From the NCBI GenBank assembly GCA_009920815.1, contig RFZH01000097.1:1-8360 (forward strand): a DNA stretch of 8,360 nucleotides, given 5' to 3'. Of the stretch, positions 1 to 5,109 are shown piece by piece. Each line of letters starts with the position of its first letter. The first letter of the stretch is position 1. The position numbers and the translations under genes are program-made. A model generated the notes under the pieces. The model did no database searches. It saw only the letters and a program-made list of their open reading frames with translations, and was not told where the DNA came from. Source of the DNA: Paracoccaceae bacterium (GTDB lineage Bacteria; Pseudomonadota; Alphaproteobacteria; Rhodobacterales; Rhodobacteraceae).

Positions 1-919
1 CATTCACGATCTCTTTGATCTCTTTGTCGATGGCTTTCAAATCGTCATCTGTTGCGTGGCCGCCTGTGATCAACATCGAACGCACGTTTTCAATCGGATC
101 ACGTTCATCGCGCATTTTCTGCACCTCTTCGCGGGTCCGGTATTTCGCCGGATCAGACATAGAGTGGCCGCGGTAGCGATATGTCTTGACCTCTAGGATA
201 TATGGACCCTTGCCAGAGCGGCAATGTGCCACTGCTTTTTCCGAGGCTTCTTTGACCGCCAAAACGTTCATGCCGTCCACCGCTTCGCCTGGGATACCAA
301 ACGCGATGCCGCGTTGGTAAATCTCTTGGCTTGAGGTGGAGCGTTGTTGCGAAGTACCCATGGCATACTGGTTGTTTTCGATGACGAAAATCACCGGCAA
401 ATCCCACAAGGCTGCCATATTAAAGGTTTCATAAACTTGGCCTTGGTTGGCCGCGCCATCCCCGAAATAGGCAAATGTCACACGTTTGTTATCAAGGTAT
501 TTGTCTGCAAATGCCAAACCCGCGCCCAAGGGAACCTGTGCGCCAACGATACCATGGCCGCCATAAAAATGTTTTTCCTTTGAGAACATGTGCATTGAGC
601 CACCTTTCCCTTTGGAATAGCCGCCTTCGCGTCCGGTGAGTTCGGCCATCACGCCGTTTGCATCCATGCCACAGGCCAACATGTGACCATGGTCGCGATA
701 GGATGTGATCCGCTTGTCACCTTCTTCTGCTGCGGCCTCGAGACCGACAACTACGGCCTCTTGGCCAATGTACAGATGGCAAAAGCCTCCGATTAGTCCC
801 ATCCCATATAATTGTCCTGCCTTTTCTTCGAACCGACGGATCAATAACATGTCGCGATAGTATTTCTTTAGCTCATCAGCCGAAACATTCGCCTTGGCCG
901 TTGCTTTCTTTGCAGCCAT
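1..919 (-). CDS. pdhA: Pyruvate dehydrogenase E1 component, alpha subunit (partial, C-terminus beyond left edge)
   Basis: This is the thiamine-diphosphate-dependent E1 alpha subunit, which with E1 beta decarboxylates pyruvate and passes the acetyl group to the lipoyl E2 in the cytoplasm. I translated 306 codons from the ATG at 919. The family marks are visible in order: SYRDHGHMLACG near residues 87-98, the ThDP/Mg motif GDGAANQG at about 153-160 (D154, N158), IENNQYAMGTS around 179-189, and the E1-alpha loop RYRGHSMSDP at 248-257. A weak GAGGG ribosome-binding site lies about ten bases before the ATG. The family is usually about 330-340 residues, so roughly 30 C-terminal residues are missing off the edge; no frameshift is seen. 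An ftsB-like gene lies upstream on the same strand, and pdhB and pdhC would be expected further left (inference). The subunit call is very secure. Confidence 0.97.
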   Translation of the reverse strand, partial: MAAKKATAKANVSADELKKYYRDMLLIRRFEEKAGQLYGMGLIGGFCHLYIGQEAVVVGLEAAAEEGDKRITSYRDHGHMLACGMDANGVMAELTGREGGYSKGKGGSMHMFSKEKHFYGGHGIVGAQVPLGAGLAFADKYLDNKRVTFAYFGDGAANQGQVYETFNMAALWDLPVIFVIENNQYAMGTSQQRSTSSQEIYQRGIAFGIPGEAVDGMNVLAVKEASEKAVAHCRSGKGPYILEVKTYRYRGHSMSDPAKYRTREEVQKMRDERDPIENVRSMLITGGHATDDDLKAIDKEIKEIVN

Positions 920-937
920 CTAAACGCCCTCATAAAA

Positions 938-957
938 ATAGTTTAGTGTTAAACTAT
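938..957. promoter_or_regulatory. Perfect inverted repeat in the pdhA leader, candidate operator
   Basis: The arms ATAGTTTA and TAAACTAT are perfectly complementary over 8 bp around a 4-base GTGT centre, 19 bases upstream of the pdhA start codon. A second palindrome abuts it directly. The AT-rich symmetric form and the position next to the start fit a dimeric repressor site better than an RNA hairpin. The protein that binds it cannot be named; MarR-type regulators bind sites of this general shape, but that is a guess. Confidence 0.5.
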
Positions 958-972
958 CTTTTACAGTAAAAG
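958..972. promoter_or_regulatory. Second palindrome adjoining the pdhA leader repeat
   Basis: CTTTTAC and GTAAAAG form a perfect 7-bp inverted repeat around a single central A. It starts at the base directly after the 938-957 repeat. The two together make a 35-bp block of dyad symmetry upstream of pdhA. It could be part of a compound operator or overlap the promoter core; I see no clean -35/-10 pair to decide this. Confidence 0.4.
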
Positions 973-1001
973 AAATAAAAGTGCGAGAAAAAATTTAGTG
1001 C

Positions 1002-1016
1002 GCATGGCTGCTATGC
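1002..1016. promoter_or_regulatory. Near-perfect 15-bp palindrome in the ftsB-pdhA gap
   Basis: On the plus strand GCATGGCTGCTATGC pairs in 6 of 7 positions around a central base. It lies about 85 bases upstream of the pdhA start. On the minus strand it is followed by TAAATT, which could serve as a weak -10 box, so the palindrome would sit in the -35/-10 spacer. The regulator is unknown. Confidence 0.35.
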
Positions 1017-1054
1017 AAAAAACGGAACAAACCTTGCGTGATAGATGGCGTTGA

Positions 1055-1091
1055 TCGCCTTCGGCGAGGATATTTTTAGACAGAAAATGTG
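1055..1091 (+). repeat. Intergenic hairpin plus TATTTTT element (copy 1)
   Basis: A 5-bp stem TCGCC/GGCGA with a TTC loop (1055-1067) is followed by GGATATTTTTAGACAG and a purine-rich tail. It has the form of a short intrinsic terminator on the plus strand, yet both flanking genes (ftsB and pdhA) are on the minus strand. A similar tail without the stem occurs at 6076-6098. From memory, elements of this shape recur between genes in Rhodobacteraceae genomes; this was not checked here. Confidence 0.45.
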
Positions 1092-1120
1092 GAAGTTGCG
1101 TTTGCGCAGCTGGTCACGAA

Positions 1121-1420
1121 TTATTGGATAATAATTTCGTCCGGGCGAACCTGACCCAAAACGTCGCGTGCCTGTTGATCAAGCAAATCAAGATCAAGAT
1201 AATCGTCGGACATGCGCCGAGTTAGGTTTTCCATCCGTGCCACATCAACTTTCAGGGCATCAAGTTCTTGTTGGAGGCGCTGAGCATCCCCCATGATTTC
1301 CGCGCGGCGGAACAAGCCATAATCGCCTTGTACCGCCGCGAAGGTGAAATACATACCCAAGGCCAAGGCAAAGATAAATCCGCCAATTAACCCCAATGAT
1401 GGTGTATGATTTCTGCTCAT
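1121..1420 (-). CDS. ftsB: FtsB/DivIC-like septum formation initiator protein
   Basis: This 99-residue, single-pass inner-membrane protein is of the FtsB/DivIC family, whose members link FtsL and FtsQ in the divisome. The sequence shows a short N-terminal cytoplasmic tail, a transmembrane segment at about residues 9-30, the VQGDYGLFRR block just outside it, a heptad-like coiled-coil region at about 40-68, and a conserved acidic block SDDYLDLDLLDQQARDVLG at 71-89. I chose the ATG at 1420 because GAGG lies six bases before it; an in-frame TTG at 1432 overlaps that ribosome-binding site and is less likely. A good promoter match and a leader hairpin lie upstream, after the aldolase terminator, so it is probably transcribed on its own or together with pdhA. 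The family call is strong; the exact FtsB role is known from other bacteria only. Confidence 0.9.
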   Translation of the reverse strand: MSRNHTPSLGLIGGFIFALALGMYFTFAAVQGDYGLFRRAEIMGDAQRLQQELDALKVDVARMENLTRRMSDDYLDLDLLDQQARDVLGQVRPDEIIIQ

Positions 1421-1435
1421 AGACTGCCTCAAGTT

Positions 1436-1450
1436 CCCCGTTGATCGGGG
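1436..1450 (-). promoter_or_regulatory. 5' leader hairpin of ftsB
   Basis: CCCCG and CGGGG pair perfectly over 5 bp around a 5-base loop. The hairpin would sit almost at the 5' end of the transcript started by the promoter predicted at 1461-1489, and about eleven bases before the GAGG of ftsB. It could stabilise the 5' end of the message or reduce ribosome access. There is no U-tract, so it is not a terminator. Confidence 0.4.
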
Positions 1451-1460
1451 TTATTCGTCC

Positions 1461-1489
1461 ACTATGCCATAGGTGATTCGGTTTGTGAA
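1461..1489 (-). promoter_or_regulatory. Predicted sigma-70-type promoter for ftsB
   Basis: On the minus strand TTCACA (1489-1484; five of six bases match TTGACA) is separated by exactly 17 bases from CATAGT (1466-1461; four of six match TATAAT). Transcription would begin near 1454, giving a leader of about 33 bases before the ATG at 1420. It lies between the aldolase terminator and ftsB, which is where a promoter is needed. Confidence 0.5.
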
Positions 1490-1504
1490 TCCCTCTTGTT
1501 CACA

Positions 1505-1541
1505 AAAAATAAAAAACCCGCGACTTTGGCGAGTTTTTTTG
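1505..1541 (-). terminator. Rho-independent terminator of the aldolase gene
   Basis: On the minus strand AACTCGC (1535-1529) pairs with GCGGGTT (1521-1515) across a 7-base loop, followed by a run of T (1516-1511) and more T-rich sequence. One pair is a G-U wobble on this strand but a C-A mismatch on the plus strand, so the element is better suited to ending the minus-strand aldolase transcript, whose stop lies about 30 bases before. A-runs on the other side mean it may also act weakly in the opposite direction. Confidence 0.85.
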
Positions 1542-1564
1542 GTTTTTATAATGATACGAAAGGA

Positions 1565-2476
1565 TTAGCCTGCGACAGAAGCGTCGTAAATCCCTTGAAT
1601 GGCCGCATTTAACGCGTGATCGAATTCATCATCTGTTTGGCCCGCGTTTAATGTTTCGCTCAGCGCGCGGGAAAAAGATGCGATGACACCCGTGTTTTGC
1701 GCCAAACGCGTGTTTGCCTCTGAAAGGCTGTAGCCACCAGAGAGCGCGACAACACGCATCACGCGTGGGTGATCGACCAATGGTTTGTAGAGGTTTGCGA
1801 TTTCGGGCAGGGTTAATTTTAACATGACGTTCTGATCGTCGTTAAGCGCATCCAGCCGGTCCAAGATGGCGTCGCGTAACAATTCTTCGGCTTGGGCTTT
1901 GTCGGCGATGGAAATTGTGACCTCGGGTTCGATGATCGGGATGAGGCCATGCGACAGGATTTGAAGACCGATATCGAATTGCTGATCAACGACGGCACGC
2001 ACGCCCACAGGGTTTGCGCCATTGATAACTGAGCGCATTTTGGTCCCGAAAATATTTTTTGACACAGCCCGCGTCAGCAAATCATCAAGTTCAGGCATTG
2101 GCTTTAAGCACTGCGCTTGGTTTTCTTCGTCCGCTAGCCCTTTATCAACTTTAAGGAACGGCACAACACCACAGCTGTTCCATAGGTAATCCGCAGTAGG
2201 CGTGCCATCGATGTCGCGGTCCATCGTCATTTCGAAAAGAATAGCGCCTAAAACGCGGGTTCCATCAAACGCCGATGAGGTAATGATCCGTTGACGCATC
2301 GCATGGATCAAGTCGTACATTTCAGCATCGTTCGAATACCGATCCGCTTCTACGCCGTAAAGCTTTAACGCTTTTGGGGTTGATCCGCCGCTTTGATCAA
2401 GTGCGGCGATAAAGCCATTTCCTGATTTAATTTTGGTGAACTGTTCAAGGCGGGTTGCGTCGCGTTCTTTGGTCAT
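1565..2476 (-). CDS. Class I fructose-bisphosphate aldolase
   Basis: This cytoplasmic enzyme interconverts fructose 1,6-bisphosphate with dihydroxyacetone phosphate and glyceraldehyde 3-phosphate through a Schiff-base lysine. The 303-residue product shows the class I pattern in order: ALDQSGGSTPKAL with D27 at 25-37, FLKVDKG at 107-113, FGTKMRSV with K146 at 143-150, PIIEPEV with E183 at 180-186, MLKLTLPE with the likely Schiff-base K220 at 218-225, ALSGGYS at 244-250, and SFSRAL with R270 at 268-272. These match the order of residues in animal-type aldolases, but the protein is about 60 residues shorter, as in the bacterial branch. I chose the ATG at 2476 because AGGAG lies seven bases upstream and the protein then begins MTKERDATRLEQF; the 20 residues read through from 2536 do not look like family sequence. 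Upstream lies a cluster of operator-like sites, and downstream a clear terminator, so it probably forms its own transcription unit between pgk and ftsB. Confidence 0.93.
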   Translation of the reverse strand: MTKERDATRLEQFTKIKSGNGFIAALDQSGGSTPKALKLYGVEADRYSNDAEMYDLIHAMRQRIITSSAFDGTRVLGAILFEMTMDRDIDGTPTADYLWNSCGVVPFLKVDKGLADEENQAQCLKPMPELDDLLTRAVSKNIFGTKMRSVINGANPVGVRAVVDQQFDIGLQILSHGLIPIIEPEVTISIADKAQAEELLRDAILDRLDALNDDQNVMLKLTLPEIANLYKPLVDHPRVMRVVALSGGYSLSEANTRLAQNTGVIASFSRALSETLNAGQTDDEFDHALNAAIQGIYDASVAG

Positions 2477-2527
2477 GGACCTGCTCCTAAGGGTGGGTGG
2501 TGACGAACAGGTAAAAGCTTTGGCGAG

Positions 2528-2573
2528 ATTGCGCAATGTTGTTAGCGCAACCGTTTCTGATGATTGCGCTAAC
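2528..2573. promoter_or_regulatory. Cluster of three TTGCGC-type operator-like sites upstream of the aldolase gene
   Basis: Three related sites lie 50-100 bp before the aldolase start. ATTGCGCAAT (2528-2537) is a perfect palindrome. GTTAGCGCAA (2541-2550) and TTGCGCTAAC (2564-2573) are exact inverted copies of each other. All centre on CG, at 2532.5, 2546.5 and 2567.5, so the last two are 21 bp apart, about two turns of DNA. A central CpG in a short palindrome is typical of LacI-family regulators. In Rhodobacteraceae the LacI-type regulator CceR controls central carbon genes and is a natural candidate, but I cannot confirm its motif here. The 10-bp arms could also form a hairpin, but no T-run follows. 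Confidence 0.6.
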
Positions 2574-2635
2574 TGTCATTGATTGCCTAAGATCTATGGT
2601 CGAAAGGCTAATTTTATGGGCAAATTATGAATGGA

Positions 2636-3826
2636 TTAGTCATCTAAAACTGCAACACCGGGCAGTGTTTTTCCTTCCATCCATTCAAGAAACGCGCCCC
2701 CTGCGGTCGAGATATAGCTAAAGTCTGCTGATGCACCCGCTTGGTTGAGCGCGGCGACCGTATCGCCACCACCCGCAACCGATATCAATGCACCAGATTT
2801 TGAAAGCATGGCAGCATGCGCTGCCGCAGCGTTCGTTGCGGCATTGAAGGGGGGTAATTCAAAGGCGCCCAATGGGCCGTTCCAAATCAATGTTTTACAG
2901 GTATCAAAGACCGCGTTGAGAGCAGCAACCGTTTTTGGGCCTGTGTCCAGGATCATCGCATCGCCTGGGCATTGATCTGCGGGCAGGGTTTCGCTTGCAG
3001 CATGAGCTGCAAATTCACGCGCAATGACGATGTCGATTGGCAGATGGATTTCACAGCCCGCCGTTTGTGCTTTGGCCAAGATATCCCGCGCGGTCGGGGT
3101 CATATCGTGTTCTGCCAAAGATTTGCCAACGTCTATGCCCTTGGCAGCTAGGAAGGTGTTTGCCATACCGCCGCCAATAACGAGATGGTCGACCTTGCCC
3201 ACCAAGTTGCCCAAAAGTTCAAGTTTGGTTGATACTTTAGCGCCCCCCACGATCGCCACGACGGGGCGCTGCGGCGTCCCCAATGCAGCTTCGAGTGCAG
3301 AGAGTTCAGCCTGCATCAAACGCCCTGCACAAGATGGCAGCAGGCGCGCAACACCTTCGGTCGAGGCGTGCGCGCGATGGGCGGCAGAAAACGCATCATT
3401 GCAATAGATATCCCCATTCGCTGCAATTTCTGCGGCAAACTGAGGGTCATTTTTTTCCTCAGCTGCGTGGAAACGCGTGTTTTCCATGATCAACACGTGA
3501 CCATCTGGCAGAGTGTCTGCGGCTGCTTTTGCTGCAGCACCTACACAATCGGCAACAAACGTGACGGGCGCGGCGATGTGGTGCTCAAGCGTTGGCACAA
3601 GGTGACGTAAGCTCATGTCATCATTGCGTTGGCCTTTTGGTCTTCCGAAATGGGCCAACAGAATCGGGCGTCCGCCTTTGGCTAAAATGTCGCGAACGGT
3701 GGGAACAATTTTTTCGATACGTGTGGCATCTGTGACTGCCGTGCCGTCCATCGGTACGTTGATGTCAACGCGTGTGAGCACGCGTTTGCCCGCAAGATCC
3801 ATATCGTCAAGTGTTTTCCAGCCCAT
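2636..3826 (-). CDS. pgk: Phosphoglycerate kinase
   Basis: This is the cytoplasmic enzyme that transfers phosphate between 1,3-bisphosphoglycerate and ADP, reversible in glycolysis and gluconeogenesis. The 396-residue product has the usual bacterial length and all the family marks: TRVDINVP with D21 and N23 at 18-25, R36, HFGRPKG at 59-65, ENTRF with R118 at 115-119, HRAH with R151 at 150-153, GGAKVSTK at 194-201, the hinge region, IGGGMANTF at 217-225, WNGPLGAFE at 315-323 and the nucleotide-binding GGGDT at 352-356, ending STAGGAFLEWMEGKTLPG at 373-390. I placed the start at the ATG at 3826, where the product begins MGWKTLDDMD as in the family and a purine-rich AAGGGCG precedes it; a further in-frame ATG at 3871 adds 15 residues unlike the family. 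It is divergent from a cyclophilin gene. The aldolase gene follows after 159 bp on the same strand, with no visible terminator between. Confidence 0.98.
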   Translation of the reverse strand: MGWKTLDDMDLAGKRVLTRVDINVPMDGTAVTDATRIEKIVPTVRDILAKGGRPILLAHFGRPKGQRNDDMSLRHLVPTLEHHIAAPVTFVADCVGAAAKAAADTLPDGHVLIMENTRFHAAEEKNDPQFAAEIAANGDIYCNDAFSAAHRAHASTEGVARLLPSCAGRLMQAELSALEAALGTPQRPVVAIVGGAKVSTKLELLGNLVGKVDHLVIGGGMANTFLAAKGIDVGKSLAEHDMTPTARDILAKAQTAGCEIHLPIDIVIAREFAAHAASETLPADQCPGDAMILDTGPKTVAALNAVFDTCKTLIWNGPLGAFELPPFNAATNAAAAHAAMLSKSGALISVAGGGDTVAALNQAGASADFSYISTAGGAFLEWMEGKTLPGVAVLDD

Positions 3827-3908
3827 CTTGGTCGCCCTTTTGCAAAAAATCTTTCTCTGTATCGGCAACATCGCGCATTTCTAGCGATGCTTTGACTTGT
3901 TCCTTGGG

Positions 3909-3922
3909 CTAAAGCGCCTTAG
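3909..3922. promoter_or_regulatory. Near-perfect palindrome in the divergent pgk / cyclophilin control region
   Basis: CTAAAGCGCCTTAG pairs in 6 of 7 positions about a central CG. It lies in the 131-bp space between the divergent pgk and cyclophilin starts, 36 bp before the cyclophilin ATG. It is a candidate operator for either or both genes. Its flanking arms (CTAA/TTAG) are oriented opposite to those of the aldolase sites, so it is probably not the same motif. No convincing -35/-10 pair was found for either gene. Confidence 0.35.
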
Positions 3923-3957
3923 GTATCTTTGCAATCACAAAATGAAGGAGCGCGCTA

Positions 3958-4470
3958 ATGGCCGAGATTAAAGACCCCGAAAACACAATCTTGATGGAAT
4001 TAAAAGACGGAACAGTTGTGATTGAACTGTTGCCTGATATTGCCCCGTTACACAGTGAGCGGATGAAAGAATTGGCCCGCTCTGGTGCGTATGACAATGT
4101 ATGTTTCCATCGTGTGATCGATGGGTTCATGGCGCAAACGGGTGACGTGAAAAATGGCAATATGGAAAAAGACTTTGATTTGCGCATGGCTGGGACAGGC
4201 GGATCTGAATTGCCAAATCTAAAGGCAGAGTTTTCAGGCATTCCGCATGATCGCGGCACGTTGGGTGCTGCGCGCTCAGCCAATCCTGACAGCGCAAACA
4301 GTCAGTTCTTTATCAATTTCAACGATAACCATTTCTTGAATCGCCAATACACCGTTTATGGACGCGTGATTTCGGGAATGGAACATGTTGACGCGATTGT
4401 CCGTGGCGAGCCACCGATGAACCCAGATCGCATGATCAGCGTAAAGGTTGCGGCGGATGTTGATGCGTAA
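3958..4470 (+). CDS. Cyclophilin-type peptidyl-prolyl cis-trans isomerase, cytoplasmic
   Basis: This 170-residue cyclophilin catalyses cis-trans isomerisation of Xaa-Pro bonds. Core marks are FHRVIDGFMAQTGD at 50-63 (R52, F57 and Q60 match the catalytic and binding residues of the family), AARSANPDSANSQFFI at 104-119 and LNRQYTVYGRV at 127-137. There is no signal peptide: the protein opens MAEIKDPENTILMELKDG, so it should stay in the cytoplasm, like PpiB. The start is fixed by AAGGAG seven bases upstream of the ATG at 3958. The C-terminus overlaps the start of a second cyclophilin gene, so the two are co-transcribed. A human-type tryptophan in the cyclosporin pocket is absent (Leu127 region), as is common in bacterial members. 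Confidence 0.95.
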   Translation: MAEIKDPENTILMELKDGTVVIELLPDIAPLHSERMKELARSGAYDNVCFHRVIDGFMAQTGDVKNGNMEKDFDLRMAGTGGSELPNLKAEFSGIPHDRGTLGAARSANPDSANSQFFINFNDNHFLNRQYTVYGRVISGMEHVDAIVRGEPPMNPDRMISVKVAADVDA

Positions 4471-5008
4471 TCTGGTCGCTGCATTAACTGTATTGGCCAG
4501 CCCTTTGATGGCAAGCGAGATCACGATTGAAATCGCAGGCGAAGCCAACGGAATCGTGACGATCGACTTGCTGGATGATGTCGCCCCACAGAATGTTGAG
4601 CGGATAAAGACTTTGGCAACCGAGGGGGCATATGACAATATTGTCTTTCATCGCGTGATTGACGGTTTCATGGCCCAAACGGGGGATGTTGAATTCGGCA
4701 AACTGGGGGATGATATTCGTATGGCCGGACGCGGTGGATCGTCTTATCCCGATTTACCGGCTGAATTTTCGGACGTGCCTTTTGATCGCGGCGTGGTGGG
4801 CATGGCGCGTTCGCAAAGCCCAAACAGCGCAAATAGTCAGTTTTTCATCATGTTTGATCAAGGATATTTCCTAAACGGTCAATACACGGTCGTGGGCCGC
4901 GTGACAGACGGGATGGATATTGTCGATGCGATTAAACGCGGTGCTGGCCGCAATGGTGCGGTTCTTGGTGAACCAGATCGCATGATTGCTGTGCGGGTTA
5001 GCGAATAA
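4457..5008 (+). CDS. Cyclophilin-type peptidyl-prolyl cis-trans isomerase with signal peptide, periplasmic
   Basis: This 183-residue cyclophilin has an N-terminal signal peptide: MLMRNLVAALTVLASPLMA followed by SEITIE, with a probable cut after Ala19, so it should act on proteins in the periplasm, like PpiA. The core repeats that of the upstream gene: FHRVIDGFMAQTGDV at 64-78, MARSQSPNSANSQFFIMF at 116-133 and LNGQYTVVGRV at 139-149. Start choice is uncertain. The ATG at 4457 has AAAGG nine bases before it; an ATG at 4463 would shorten the signal peptide by two residues; a TTG at 4448 has no spacing for that ribosome site. In any case the start lies inside the end of the upstream gene (14-bp overlap with 4457, 8-bp with 4463), which suggests translational coupling. 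The pair looks like an old tandem duplication followed by a change of compartment. Confidence 0.93.
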   Translation: MLMRNLVAALTVLASPLMASEITIEIAGEANGIVTIDLLDDVAPQNVERIKTLATEGAYDNIVFHRVIDGFMAQTGDVEFGKLGDDIRMAGRGGSSYPDLPAEFSDVPFDRGVVGMARSQSPNSANSQFFIMFDQGYFLNGQYTVVGRVTDGMDIVDAIKRGAGRNGAVLGEPDRMIAVRVSE

Positions 5009-5015
5009 ATCTTGG

Positions 5016-5050
5016 TTGCGTGCGGTTCCGTTCATGCGGGCTGCACGCAA
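5016..5050 (+). terminator. Strong stem-loop after the cyclophilin pair, no U-tract
   Basis: TTGCGTGC (5016-5023) pairs perfectly with GCACGCAA (5043-5050), and the stem can be extended inward by further G-C and G-U pairs. It starts 8 bases after the stop of the second cyclophilin. The sequence that follows (ACGTTACCGC) has no T-run, so it is not a standard intrinsic terminator. It may protect the 3' end of the message or act with Rho. It also lies about 60 bp before the next gene on the same strand. Confidence 0.45.
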
Positions 5051-5109
5051 ACGTTACCGCAAAATTGCCATAACCTTGATATCCTTGTTCCAAACAGAAG
5101 GGGGGTATT

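Noticed and set aside
2477..2536. N-terminal extension of the aldolase by 20 residues
   Set aside because: The added residues are unlike the family, would run over the AGGAG site and reach into the operator cluster; the ATG at 2476 is well placed.
2541..2573. Inverted repeat upstream of the aldolase gene as a pgk terminator
   Set aside because: No T-run follows the stem on the minus strand, and the loop of 13 bases with a related third site beside it fits an operator array better.
3827..3871. N-terminal extension of Pgk by 15 residues
   Set aside because: Pgk proteins start close to the WKTLDDMD block; the extension is not family-like.
3024..3884. Several plus-strand open frames of 68-127 codons across pgk
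   Set aside because: They are antisense to a complete, well-conserved pgk, have no family pattern and no ribosome sites.
3909..4638. Minus-strand open frames across the two cyclophilin genes
   Set aside because: Similar antisense frames appear over both paralogues simply because the paralogues are similar; no independent coding signal.
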